A DNA stretch of 35,428 bases. It comes from a bacterium (GTDB lineage: Bacteria; SAR324; XYD2-FULL-50-16). Position numbers and translations under genes: made by a program. The stretch is from the NCBI GenBank assembly GCA_018830885.1, contig JAHJRI010000186.1, forward strand, positions 1 to 35,428, read 5' to 3'. Of the stretch, positions 1-9,018 are shown piece after piece (positions within the stretch are counted from its first letter, which is position 1; each line of letters starts with the position of its first letter). A model generated the notes under the pieces. It did not search any database, had not been told where the DNA came from, and saw only the letters and a list, made by a program, of their open reading frames with translations.

Positions 1-740
1 GTATCATCACTGTATATCCCGGTCGCCTTCAGATACAGGCGGTGATCGTCTGCCAGACTCGGATCATTGGGTGTGACAATAACCGATGAGAGCGTCGCTG
101 CACTGACAACAAGGGTTGTGGTCCCACTGATTGTTCCAATACTTGCCGTTATTGTCGCAGTGCCGGCACTGTTGGCTTTTGCCTGGATCGACTCGCTGCC
201 ATTGCTTCTTTCCATTGACACCACCGCGTCATCGGAGGATGTCCAGTAGACCGAGTCCGTCAGGTCCCGGGTCGATTTGTCGGAGTAGATACCCGTAGCG
301 ATGACGATCAGCCTGGTTCCGTTGGCAATGGTTTTGTTGATCGGTGACACTTCCAGGGTGGCCAGGGTAGCTGCGCCAACCACGGTCAGGGTAAAACTTT
401 TGGTGGTGCCGCTGCAGGTTGCGCTGATGGTGGTTGTTCCAGCACCTAGCGCCGAGAGCAGCCCCCGGGTGGAGGCGCTGAAGGAGGCCACAGCGCTGTT
501 GGAAGAGGTCCAGGTTGCTTCACTGGAACAATCCACGGAGGTTGAGTTGGTATACAGCTTGGCAGCGGAAAGTTGTACGATCTGCCCGGCGTTCATGGAG
601 GTCGTGGTTGGCGTAATTCTGATCGTGGCGACCGTTACCGCGTTATCATCCTCTTCCACGGACCTGCATCCTGAGAACAGGATGGCGACACAACAAAGCA
701 TGAAAAGCAGCTGGGAACAAGTTTTCAGTCGTTTTTTCAT
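1..740 (-). CDS. Big2-repeat lipoprotein, 3' end cut by window edge
   Basis: The reading frame is open from an ATG at 738-740 to the left edge, giving 246 codons without a stop. The N-terminus has a lysine/arginine-rich start, a hydrophobic stretch and a lipobox (LFSGC), so the product should be an exported lipoprotein. The rest is made of bacterial Ig-like (Big2) repeats of about 90 residues. Two are complete, each with the family's WTSSN/D-x-A-V and 'G-T-x-T-I-T/S-A' signatures, and a third begins with ITVTP-like residues (SSVIVTPNDPSLADD). Big2 domains are commonly found in surface adhesins and cell-surface structural proteins; no specific ligand can be read here. It starts 19 nt after the end of the large CARDB protein gene on the same strand, so the two are probably co-transcribed. 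No convincing ribosome binding site is seen; translation may be coupled to the upstream gene. Confidence 0.85.
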   Translation of the reverse strand, partial: MKKRLKTCSQLLFMLCCVAILFSGCRSVEEDDNAVTVATIRITPTTTSMNAGQIVQLSAAKLYTNSTSVDCSSEATWTSSNSAVASFSASTRGLLSALGAGTTTISATCSGTTKSFTLTVVGAATLATLEVSPINKTIANGTRLIVIATGIYSDKSTRDLTDSVYWTSSDDAVVSMERSNGSESIQAKANSAGTATITASIGTISGTTTLVVSAATLSSVIVTPNDPSLADDHRLYLKATGIYSDD

Positions 741-759
741 TTTCGGGCTTTAAGCAGTG

Positions 760-3700
760 TTACCAGGTATATTTAAGATTCAAACCCACTTCGCGATAAG
801 CAACATAGGGTTTCAGTTGAAACCCGGTGGCATCAGGAAAACGATAATTGGCGCTTTCGACGTCCTTGTCTGTGAAATTCTGCCACAACAGATAAGATTC
901 AAACCCCAGGGCAATCAGTGTGACACCATCAAAGATATTGGCGTTGGCGATATGGCTTGACATCTCGGTGCGATTACTGGCGATCTTGCTCTGGATATTG
1001 GCGATTTCTGATTCTGACGTGGTGCTCTGGTATTGGGCTTTCAGATCATCATTTTCATTGGAGAGATCATCATATTGCCGGAGTTCATTCTGAGACTGCC
1101 AGTACGAAAGCAGGGCGACGCTGATGGCAGAGGCGTGCATCCACTTGTCAGCGATGATGGGGCCGCTCTCTGTTGTGGTGGAAACATCGTTGGCCCTGGT
1201 TACCGGTGTTCCGTCCGGTGTCCAGAAAAATATGTTGTAGACTTCCCAGCCAACACCCACCAAAGCCAGGGCTGTCCATAAATTGGCGTTTTGGGTGTAG
1301 AGTTTCATCTGGCTGCGATTGTTTTCCAGTTCGGCATTAATCAGGGACACCTGGGCGTCTGTCTGACTTGTGCTGTACTGACTTTGAAGCTCACTCTCCC
1401 TGTCTTTTGCATCCTGGTATTTCTCGTTTTCGGACTGCACCTGCCAGGCTGATGCCAGGGTCAGGCTGATGGCTGATGCGTGCATCAGCCAGTTGGTCGG
1501 TTTGTCCTCCCTGGGTTCTTCCAGGGTTGGCTGAGCCGCTTCAGCTCCCTGTTGCACCGGTTCCGTCACGGGTCTTGGCTGGATATAGGAAAACACATAG
1601 GGAGACTGGTCACCGTTATTACGGGTGTTCTCTTCGAAATCGGTGTCTTTTGGTGTTGCTTGGGCGGCAATCTGATACAGACCTTCGGTTAATTCCTGAG
1701 GAACGCGTATCACCGTTTCCAACTCTTTTTTTGAACCCGCGGTCAGATTTTCAATCCGGTCTATCTGAGGGATTTTCACCGTTTTTCCCGATCTGTTTTT
1801 CAGGGTGTAGGCAACTGCAATATCCTTTGCATCCTTGCTGCCGGTATTGCTCAGCCTGGATTTGACAGTAATCGTCTCTCCTGGTTTCAATGCCTGTTCC
1901 CGGTCTTCTATCTCCAGAACCAGTGCAAGGTCGATCAAAGATGGAATGATGGTCAACCGGGTTTTAAAAACAATACTGTTATTGTCCATCGTTTTTTCCA
2001 GTCGGCTGTCGTCGAGTTCCAGGCTGGCAATCAGCTGGTAATCGCCTTTCGGAAACGTCTCAGACAGTTGAAATTCACGCGTGACAATCAACGGGGCCTG
2101 ACCTTTTTGCATGGAGGGAAACGGGTCCTCTTCTGACAGGCGGATGACTTCTCCGTTCGACCCTTGCAACTGGTAAGTCACTTTACCCGGGGTGCCAGGG
2201 CTGTTGCCGTTGTTTTCGACCCTGAACCGGAAGGAAAAAGATTGACCGGCAATGATGGTCGGCGGTGTCGGTTCCTGTTCGATTGCCAATGCCAGATCGG
2301 TGAAAGGAGGCGTATAGTTGAAAACAAAACCCGATGCAACCGTGTTGTTTTTACTGTCATGTTCAACTGTTTTGGGAGCTATCCGGATACGTGCCATCAC
2401 CTGATAGGAACCTTCAGAGATATCGGCCGGAATTGACAGTTGCTTCTTCCAGGTTGTTTTAACATTCCCTTTTGACACCGGGGCTATTTTGTCCGGTGAT
2501 TGCAGATCGATCTTTTGGCCGTCTCTGCTTTCCAGAAAGTAATCCACTTCGAATGGAGGGCTGTCTTTGAATCCCTTGTTCCTGACGCCCAGATCCAGAT
2601 CGATTTTCTGTTGCGCCTGGATGGGCATGGACGCGATGCGGGTCTCAAACCCGATTTCCAGATCGGGAACAGGCGGTATGATCGAAATCCCCAGCTCAGT
2701 CTGAACCCGATTGTTTTCAAATGTGACTTCACCTTTTCCGGATGTCTGTTCAATGTTGGCGATCAGCTGATATTTACCGGGAACGACACCTTCCGGGATA
2801 ACGATCTCTTTTTCCCAGCTGGTGGATGACTTATCAGGATTGAGTGCCTGAAAACGGTCAAAGGATGGAATATCGAATATCATTCCCTGGTCGTGTTTCA
2901 ACTGGTAAAAAACCTTGTAGGGCTCGCTCTGTTTCTTCCCCAGGTTCGTCGCGATAAAGGCGAAGCGGATGGACTGCCCTGGTTGAAGATCGTCTCTGGT
3001 GAAGTCTCCTGACACGGCAATCGCCAGATCTGACAATCCGGCCAGCCTCCTTTTTTCCGCTTCCGCCATGAGGCCGTCCAGTGTAACGATCTGTCTGGTG
3101 ATGATCTGGGTTTCCTCCGGGGTGTTTTCTTCCTGCTGCAATTGGACGTATTGGTCTTTCGTATTTTTGATGGTCGACATATCCAGGGTGGTTGCCAGAA
3201 CCAGGGTCAGTGCAGCCAGGTCATCCAGCAGCTGTTTCTTCTTGAGATCTGCCTGGGCCTGTTCGACAAACAGCTGTTTTGCCTGGTTGTACTGTTTCAT
3301 TCCATGGCGGCTCAGCCCAAGATAGTATTTGACCATGGGATAGTCCTGGGACAGCGAGTACAGGGACTGAAATGCCGACAGGGCTTCCACATATTTCTCT
3401 TTTTCCAGCAGGGAGATTCCCAGTCGGGAGAACTCATCTGCCAGGTAGGCCTCTTCTGATTTTGTCGTCAGGGTACTTTCCCCCTGCCTGACCGATGTTT
3501 TCAGCTCCTGGTTGAGGGCGATGCGTGCGGACAGTGAGATCCGGTTCAAAGATGAATTCAGCACTTTCAGCGCAGCCTTGATATCCCCCTGCTCATGGTA
3601 AACCTTTGACAGCGAGAGGGACAGATTGAGGTTTTCCGGCTCCTTCGACAATTGTCCGGACAATGCCTGGGCCACGGATTCCGATTTGCCCTCAGCAATA

Positions 3701-4821
3701 TAAAGTGAGATGAGACGGTCCCGGGAACTGATATCCAGTGTTGTCAGCTCTTCTGCCCGCTTGAGGCTGGCCTCCTTTTCCAGCGTGGCATCGCTGATGG
3801 TCACCAGCAGGGCAGGGTCCGTCTGGATCGATTGAAACTCATCCAGTTGCACCCCTTCCAGCAGTTCGGAAACAGATGCTTCAACCACAGGCGGGGGTTT
3901 GGGTATGCCGGTGGATATAAGGGATAACGCTCCCTCTCCATCGGCATTCACAGCGGCAATCTGGTAGTAGTAGGTCTGGTTGTTCTCAAGACCGGTATGC
4001 TCGAACTGATTCCCCTGCAGGGTAATCCGGTTACCTGCGGAAGGCTCCAGATCCGGGGAGGTGCCCCAATACAGATGGTATTCCACTGCGTTTTCGACAC
4101 TGGTCCAGCTTAACAGCAGTTTGCCGTCGCCTGCGATAAAGGACAGCTGAGGTGTTTTCCGGGGCGGCACAACAGGAATGCCTGAGACCGGTTTGGAGGG
4201 GGTGGATGGTTTTCCTTCAGCCAGTAGACGCTTTTCTTCAGGAGAAACGGGTTCCAGCACGGCGTTTTGAAAGCGCTCCGTTGCCAGCAGTTGCATCCTT
4301 TTATTCGCCGGCCCCAGAACAATGACCCGTTTTTTCGTTCGGGCGGGGGCTGCGACCGTTTCCGGTGCCTCCTCGGTGATTTCGATCTGGGTTTCTTCTG
4401 CGGTCATCACCCGGCGGGTGCTGATCTGGAGATACCTGGAGGAGTAATCGAGCAACCCGATATACGCCTTGCCATAGATATTCACTGAGATGGAAACATA
4501 TTCGTTTTTGAGCATGATGCCCGGCGAGAAGGATATCCTGAACGAACCGGTCTGTTTTGCCCTGATGACAGGAAGCTCCGATCCTCTCCAACGCTTGTAT
4601 TTCCCAATTTTGAAAATGATGATACTTGTCAGGTCACGGTCTTCTGGTGTGTCGTTGGTGACATCAAAATAGGCATGAAACAGCTGCGCGTCTCCATCCC
4701 ACTCCAACTGAATCGGTGAAATCCGTATCAGACTTTCCTGTTGCCCGAACGTGTTGATCCCAATAAACAAAAATAGAATCAAGCAGGCGGGTAATCTAAA
4801 AAGAAGTGTTCGGAAATTCAA
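760..4821 (-). CDS. Very large secreted FN3-TPR-CARDB protein with duplicated C-terminal unit
   Basis: A 1353-residue exported protein. Residues 1-27 form a signal peptide. An N-terminal beta-rich domain (about 30-135) is followed by a low-complexity linker, one fibronectin type III domain (about 225-305), TPR-like helices (about 365-530), and four CARDB-type adhesion repeats (about 597-712, 718-835, 840-958, 962-1078), each opening with a D-L-x-hydrophobic pattern such as SDLAIAV or IDLALVL. A duplicated unit follows (about 1109-1200 and 1225-1316). It begins WLMHASAIS / KWMHASAIS, continues through a polar helix and ends in a hydrophobic segment. The last 20 residues look like an amphipathic strand and end in Trp, as in outer-membrane barrel strands. 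The start is a TTG with GAGG seven bases upstream. A scaffold or adhesion role at the cell surface is inferred from domain content only. It precedes a Big2 lipoprotein gene in the same orientation. Confidence 0.85.
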   Translation of the reverse strand: MNFRTLLFRLPACLILFLFIGINTFGQQESLIRISPIQLEWDGDAQLFHAYFDVTNDTPEDRDLTSIIIFKIGKYKRWRGSELPVIRAKQTGSFRISFSPGIMLKNEYVSISVNIYGKAYIGLLDYSSRYLQISTRRVMTAEETQIEITEEAPETVAAPARTKKRVIVLGPANKRMQLLATERFQNAVLEPVSPEEKRLLAEGKPSTPSKPVSGIPVVPPRKTPQLSFIAGDGKLLLSWTSVENAVEYHLYWGTSPDLEPSAGNRITLQGNQFEHTGLENNQTYYYQIAAVNADGEGALSLISTGIPKPPPVVEASVSELLEGVQLDEFQSIQTDPALLVTISDATLEKEASLKRAEELTTLDISSRDRLISLYIAEGKSESVAQALSGQLSKEPENLNLSLSLSKVYHEQGDIKAALKVLNSSLNRISLSARIALNQELKTSVRQGESTLTTKSEEAYLADEFSRLGISLLEKEKYVEALSAFQSLYSLSQDYPMVKYYLGLSRHGMKQYNQAKQLFVEQAQADLKKKQLLDDLAALTLVLATTLDMSTIKNTKDQYVQLQQEENTPEETQIITRQIVTLDGLMAEAEKRRLAGLSDLAIAVSGDFTRDDLQPGQSIRFAFIATNLGKKQSEPYKVFYQLKHDQGMIFDIPSFDRFQALNPDKSSTSWEKEIVIPEGVVPGKYQLIANIEQTSGKGEVTFENNRVQTELGISIIPPVPDLEIGFETRIASMPIQAQQKIDLDLGVRNKGFKDSPPFEVDYFLESRDGQKIDLQSPDKIAPVSKGNVKTTWKKQLSIPADISEGSYQVMARIRIAPKTVEHDSKNNTVASGFVFNYTPPFTDLALAIEQEPTPPTIIAGQSFSFRFRVENNGNSPGTPGKVTYQLQGSNGEVIRLSEEDPFPSMQKGQAPLIVTREFQLSETFPKGDYQLIASLELDDSRLEKTMDNNSIVFKTRLTIIPSLIDLALVLEIEDREQALKPGETITVKSRLSNTGSKDAKDIAVAYTLKNRSGKTVKIPQIDRIENLTAGSKKELETVIRVPQELTEGLYQIAAQATPKDTDFEENTRNNGDQSPYVFSYIQPRPVTEPVQQGAEAAQPTLEEPREDKPTNWLMHASAISLTLASAWQVQSENEKYQDAKDRESELQSQYSTSQTDAQVSLINAELENNRSQMKLYTQNANLWTALALVGVGWEVYNIFFWTPDGTPVTRANDVSTTTESGPIIADKWMHASAISVALLSYWQSQNELRQYDDLSNENDDLKAQYQSTTSESEIANIQSKIASNRTEMSSHIANANIFDGVTLIALGFESYLLWQNFTDKDVESANYRFPDATGFQLKPYVAYREVGLNLKYTW

Positions 4822-5647
4822 AATGGCCTCGTATCAGTTTTGGAAACCAGCGACCAGGAAAACAGGGTTAAATCCGATTGGCTTTCCCAAACAGATTCGA
4901 TACAAATTTGAATTCTTCACAATAGATAAAATACAAAAACCCGGTTTCCCCGGATGGGTGCTCATGATATTGAGTTATCAATGATCCGGGGGTTGCATTG
5001 GCCATCCGCCCCCGCTCGATGCCAGATCCCTGAGGATTTAATGGAAATGTATCTCGTGAAAGGATCAGCAGTTAGAATGAGCGATCGTATGGCAGCTTTG
5101 AAAAACGCGATACGATTCCTGGATGTCATTTCCAAAACCATGGTGTTGTCAAGGTTATCCCGCTGTACAACTTTAATTAGACGTTATTGATTCTTAAGTC
5201 AAACAAAAATTTGGGAAGGTTGACATGGGCCAGAGAAAATGAAATAACATGGTAGAATTTTTGCTTTGCCAGGCTATCTGACTGACGCTGCTTTCATTTC
5301 TTTTCCAGTGGCTGATTCACCAGGGGCCAGAATTCTGGCGCGGACCAGCTATCTGGATGTTCGGGATTTGTAACCAGGCACCCCTTTTTCTGAGCAGAAG
5401 TTGGGGCCTGCGTATGATTGAGGTTGCTATACACACAGCGAAGAACATCAGGAATGAGTTCAATGACACACAGGTCTCAGCTTCTTTAACTGAACCGGAA
5501 CAGATGCCTGGATTTTTCCAGGGCTTCTTCAGGGTTGAAGGGGGCACTGGAGAAGAATGGAACATTCAAAGGTTTGTTTCTCAGTACTTTCCATGTTTTA
5601 AGATACTAAAATATAATAAATATTTAGATTGATTGGTGGAAGCCAGC
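4822..5647. other. Intergenic region with one dispersed repeat and a palindrome
   Basis: An 826-bp stretch between two minus-strand genes. I see no credible coding frame: the short open frames here have no ribosome binding sites and no recognisable protein pattern. It holds a 14-bp perfect palindrome (GCCAGAATTCTGGC at 5326-5339) and a copy of a repeat also found at 21866-22032. The promoter of the large CARDB gene should lie in the right-hand neighbour of 4821, but no clear -35/-10 pair was recognised. Confidence 0.5.
5384..5477. repeat. Dispersed repeat, short copy
   Basis: Two blocks (38 and 42 bp) match the longer copy at 21866-22032 at 33/38 and 37/42 positions by hand alignment. They are separated here by about 14 bp, against about 87 bp in the other copy. 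All ten differences counted are transitions. Neither strand encodes a recognisable protein, and in the one frame that stays open in the other copy the differences include second-codon-position changes, so the element is probably non-coding or a decayed remnant. Confidence 0.6.
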
Positions 5648-6568
5648 CTAACCATCCTGCTTCATCTTTTCCAGGATTTCAGAGAACACCTTTTCCCACT
5701 GATCCCTGGGGACCCGGCAGGAACCGACCTTATCATGACCGCCCCCGCCATATTCAAACATGAGCTTTCCCACATTTGTGCGGCTTGTGCGATTAAGGAT
5801 ACTGTGTCCACAGGAAAAAGAAACGTTTTCCCTGTGTTCATCCCATTCAAGTCTGATTTCGATGTTCTGATCGGGGTGGCTGGCAAACACAATAAATCGG
5901 TTGCCACAATAGACAGTCTCCTCCTCCAGCAGGTTCGTTATGACAACGTTTCTGTCGTTATAACAACATCGGCGTAACATATCCTTGAACAGAATCTGCT
6001 GTTCATTATAACGGTCGGCTCTCTCCTGCACGTCTGGTATCTGAAGGATTTCGTCAATGGTTTTGGTCCGGCAGTAGTTTATGATATTCAGAAAGAACGT
6101 TTCATTTGAAATGCTGTAATCATCCATCTGGGTCAGACCGGTGCGGGGGTCGATGATAAACGCCAGCAATATCCAGTCCTCTGCCAGCAAAATCTCGTCC
6201 AGGGTCAGATCTGCAGAATCCACTTTGTTGACAGCATCCATCAGAGGCAGGAAACGCTTGCCAAAGGTTTTTACCCCCCCGTAGTAGTCCCAGATTACCT
6301 GTGCTGCACTGGGCGCCGAGCGGGACTCACCTTCAAAATGCATCTTTTGAACTTCAAGTCGTTCTCCCTCGCTGGAGTGATGATCAAACCAGATACCGCA
6401 CCCGTCTGCATAGGGCACATTGGCAAGTATGTCGTTTTTCGATACCGCAACTTTCCCCGCTTGAACATCCCTGGGATGAACATAAAAGTACTCATCAACC
6501 AACCCTTTTTCAGTCAGTAGTGCAGCGCAGGCCAGGCCGTCGAAATCAGCGCGGGTTACCAGTCTCAT
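5648..6568 (-). CDS. DHH-family phosphoesterase (exopolyphosphatase/NrnA-like)
   Basis: A 306-residue protein of the DHH phosphoesterase superfamily, which contains manganese-dependent enzymes hydrolysing polyphosphate, oligoribonucleotides or cyclic dinucleotide products. Visible motifs are the N-terminal metal site TRADFDGLACAALL (Asp8 and Asp10), the diagnostic FDHHSS (Asp62-His63-His64), and the C-terminal GGGGHDKVGSC loop (GGGH type) of the DHHA1-like substrate-binding domain. The start at ATG 6566-6568 is chosen because GGAG lies 8 nt upstream and homologues begin at the MRLVTRxDFDG segment. The frame stays open for another 117 codons upstream, but that extension overlaps the preceding gene and carries no family sequence. 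The substrate cannot be decided from sequence. The neighbouring upstream gene, 196 nt away on the same strand, encodes a kinase-like protein, and the two may act together. Confidence 0.85.
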   Translation of the reverse strand: MRLVTRADFDGLACAALLTEKGLVDEYFYVHPRDVQAGKVAVSKNDILANVPYADGCGIWFDHHSSEGERLEVQKMHFEGESRSAPSAAQVIWDYYGGVKTFGKRFLPLMDAVNKVDSADLTLDEILLAEDWILLAFIIDPRTGLTQMDDYSISNETFFLNIINYCRTKTIDEILQIPDVQERADRYNEQQILFKDMLRRCCYNDRNVVITNLLEEETVYCGNRFIVFASHPDQNIEIRLEWDEHRENVSFSCGHSILNRTSRTNVGKLMFEYGGGGHDKVGSCRVPRDQWEKVFSEILEKMKQDG

Positions 6569-6764
6569 TGGGCTTTCTCCTTTAAATAGAATTTGAACAT
6601 CAACAAATGAATCGGTCCCCTTGGGTGCCACATATATCCCGGACCCCTCCAGTGGGTTGGATATTTGACTTTTCCTGCCTCGACGAGCACTTGGAGACCA
6701 TGCATGTGGTTTTAGCTTGCGATCCTCAGAATGATAATGGTTTGAGGGATAGTAACAGGCAAAA

Positions 6765-7697
6765 TTACATGTTCTGGAATGACTTTCCCATGGAACTGTA
6801 ATCTGCCCCTTCGGCAACCATCTGGGGTATTTTGGAACTGAAATATTTATATACATATTGGGTTCGGCGCAGGATATTCCTGGCCATGGTCTGTGCGTAA
6901 CGACCTCCCTCCGTTTCATATCGCAAGGTCTTTTGACCGAGATTCAGCAGCATATCCCCATTCAGCTTCTGAAAAAACCGGAACCGCATCTCATAGAAAT
7001 CCATGCTATATTTTAAAAAATGCTCACTTTTCAAGGGGGTCAGATACCGGGTCTTTTCCTTTCGCTGCCATCCGAATTGCTTGGAAAGACCTTTAATTTT
7101 CATCTCCTCGGTCAGCAGGTCACTGTTACCGAAATCGATGGCCAGGATCAGATTCTGATTTTTTGAATTGTACCGGATAAGATAGTTATTGGGGTTGCGG
7201 TCTTCATCACAGAATATCCACCGATTGATCATATCCAACAACAGCTGTTCCTTCAATTCTGAATAGACGGTATAATTAGCTCCCGACAGCTGTTCCGCTT
7301 TCAGGATCATTTTTGTGGCCCTGAACAGGGTGCCGTTGATTTTGGTTAGAATAACCGGAACGGACAGCGTCTGGGTGAAGAAATCGATGAAGTATACGAT
7401 CATCGCCATTTCCGTCATGATTTGATCATTTCCTCGAATCGCCTTTACCAGCCATTTACTGTCGGGATCGTCCACTTCGGCAGCCCCATGGTAATCTCTG
7501 ATCTCTGCAAAAAACGGTATGCTCATGTGTTCATCGATCCGCAGAAAGTCATCTTTTGTATATAGCTCCAGCAACTCTTCAAAACTCTTATCATAACATA
7601 AAAGCTTTATCATATCATTATCATAAACAAATTTCTTAAGATCTGTATAGTCAAAATAGCCCATTCCACCTCGCTGGTGTCTTTTCCGTTCAATCAT
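6765..7697 (-). CDS. Atypical kinase-like protein (HipA/PI3K-like catalytic motifs)
   Basis: A 310-residue soluble protein that I do not recognise as a named family. It carries a plausible kinase core: a candidate ATP-anchoring lysine in KWLVKAI (Lys81/Lys85), a catalytic loop CDEDRNPNNYL (164-173) resembling the D-R-N-x-x-N loop of HipA, PI3/4-kinase-like and antibiotic phosphotransferase folds, and a metal-binding IDFGNSD (187-193) in the position of DFG. The remainder is helical. Two starts are possible: ATG at 7697 (weak AGGG close upstream) or ATG at 7664 (GAGGTGG almost touching the start); the longer form is given. It lies upstream of the DHH phosphoesterase gene in the same direction, suggesting a phosphorylation/dephosphorylation pair, which is inference. 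A protein kinase, a small-molecule kinase or a pseudokinase all remain possible. Confidence 0.6.
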   Translation of the reverse strand: MIERKRHQRGGMGYFDYTDLKKFVYDNDMIKLLCYDKSFEELLELYTKDDFLRIDEHMSIPFFAEIRDYHGAAEVDDPDSKWLVKAIRGNDQIMTEMAMIVYFIDFFTQTLSVPVILTKINGTLFRATKMILKAEQLSGANYTVYSELKEQLLLDMINRWIFCDEDRNPNNYLIRYNSKNQNLILAIDFGNSDLLTEEMKIKGLSKQFGWQRKEKTRYLTPLKSEHFLKYSMDFYEMRFRFFQKLNGDMLLNLGQKTLRYETEGGRYAQTMARNILRRTQYVYKYFSSKIPQMVAEGADYSSMGKSFQNM

Positions 7698-8073
7698 CGA
7701 CCCTGTTCAATCGACCATTTAACGGCTTACAGTTTCGGAAGCGTCGTTTCCGGACTGAAAATCAACCCTGAATAAGAAGCTTGCACCTAAAAACTGGATG
7801 TTTGTTTTAGTGATGGCTCGATTATACTGTAACAACCAGGATTTTCAACTCTTTCTTTGTCACACAAGGGTTCATACCCTGCGTTTAGCAAAACAAAAAG
7901 AGGTCCGGTTGCAGCTGGAAAGCGGAGTCAAGCTGACATTGATGCAGCCGAATGCGGGAATCAAGCGGTTGGGGATTGAATGATGCCCATGAAGCCTGCT
8001 GAGAAAAGAGAAGAGGCCAGCCTTCCGAAAAGGGGTGGAGACCCCGGACGAAACGGCTGACCAGCGGAGGGAG
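7698..8073. other. Intergenic region, contains a minus-strand terminator
   Basis: A 376-bp non-coding stretch between the FecR-domain gene and the kinase-like gene, both on the minus strand. It carries the terminator-like hairpin at 8015-8062 close to the end of the FecR gene, and presumably the promoter for the kinase-like gene. A 61-codon plus-strand frame at 7798-7983 has no ribosome binding site or family pattern and was not called. Confidence 0.5.
8015..8062 (-). terminator. Nested hairpin terminator after FecR-domain gene
   Basis: Read on the minus strand, an outer 8-bp stem (GGTCAGCC with GGCTGGCC, one G-U pair) encloses an inner 5-bp stem GGGGT/ACCCC with a four-base loop at 8032-8045. 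A pyrimidine-rich run, TCTTCTCTTTTC, follows. It lies 12 nt past the stop codon of the FecR-domain gene, the right place for intrinsic termination. Confidence 0.55.
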
Positions 8074-9018
8074 TTATTCTTTTATGGCCTTCTGCCAGTT
8101 GATCAGCTCCTGTGTGTATTTCTTTTCCAGTTTCAATCTCTTGTAAACCCTGAACAGATAAGGGGTCATCTCAATTTCATCCGGATTTTCAGCCAGGTAC
8201 TCCTGATACTGACGCATGGCGGCTACCCACATTTCCTGTTTTTCAAAAAGACTTCCCAGCATAAAGGACTTTTCGCCGTAGGTCTCTTTGATGGTGTTGA
8301 TTTCTTCCTGCAAGTCCGCTTTCTGGTTCTTTTCCAGCCAGGTAAGGGTGTGGCTCTTTTCCTCACCTTTGCTCTGGAATGGCTGCAATGAAGCAACGAC
8401 CTTGCCGTTTTCGAGAACATTAATCTCTACATTCCTGGTTCCGCTGAATGGACTGACCCGGGTCATGATAACGGGATCTGGACTTGCAGGAACCTGCTGG
8501 ACCTGGTCGCCGATTTTCAATTCGAAACTGTATTGACTGCCGGGGTTATCCCATGCCAAATAGGGATAGTCATCGGAGAGCACCACATTGCGTGCAAAAT
8601 CGAGGTCGATTCCATTCTTTATTTCAACGCTCCGTCTGACGGTGGTATAGGTCTGGGATTTGGTAAACCGTTGCATCAACCCTGTTGCCAGTTTACCGGA
8701 AGACTCCTGCACAGTCAGTTTCCCCTGTGTTGCCTGCAGGCCGTTTGTTGTCACCTCAAATTGTGATGAAGGTCCCATCTGCAAATTTTTTCCACTTTCC
8801 TGGATCGTGATCTTGGCGGAACCGTTGTCACCGGTTCTGATCTGATATCCGGCAAACAGGAACTTGCTGTGCCGGATCTTTCTCCACTGGTTCCCGTCTT
8901 TTGTATACTCGACCTTACCTGATGCCTGAAACAAGACAGCAACCGGATCCTTGGATGCTGCAGATAGAATGTTTCCTAAAAAAAAGCAGAAACTCAGTAT
9001 TAGCATCACTTTTTTCAT
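8074..9018 (-). CDS. Exported FecR-domain protein with C-terminal TPR-like helices
   Basis: A 314-residue periplasmic protein. A signal peptide (about 1-20) precedes a FecR-type domain (about 27-125). The pattern is typical of FecR domains in standalone exported proteins: 'ASGKVEYTKDGNQWRKI', an inner 'RTGDNGSAKITIQESG' and then 'LQATQGKLTV'. The middle (about 140-235) is beta-rich. The C-terminus (about 250-310) has helices of TPR type, including MWVAAMRQYQEYLAENPDEI. It is not linked to an ECF sigma factor or TonB receptor gene here, so a classical FecR anti-sigma role is unlikely. Standalone FecR proteins of this shape are often cell-envelope or peptidoglycan-associated. The start ATG has GAGAAAG a few bases upstream. 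It is transcribed alone, with a hairpin terminator downstream. Confidence 0.75.
   Translation of the reverse strand: MKKVMLILSFCFFLGNILSAASKDPVAVLFQASGKVEYTKDGNQWRKIRHSKFLFAGYQIRTGDNGSAKITIQESGKNLQMGPSSQFEVTTNGLQATQGKLTVQESSGKLATGLMQRFTKSQTYTTVRRSVEIKNGIDLDFARNVVLSDDYPYLAWDNPGSQYSFELKIGDQVQQVPASPDPVIMTRVSPFSGTRNVEINVLENGKVVASLQPFQSKGEEKSHTLTWLEKNQKADLQEEINTIKETYGEKSFMLGSLFEKQEMWVAAMRQYQEYLAENPDEIEMTPYLFRVYKRLKLEKKYTQELINWQKAIKE

Noticed and set aside
6569..6919. N-terminal extension of the DHH phosphoesterase
   Set aside because: The frame is open, but it overlaps the upstream gene and lacks the family sequence. A good ribosome binding site supports the internal ATG at 6568.
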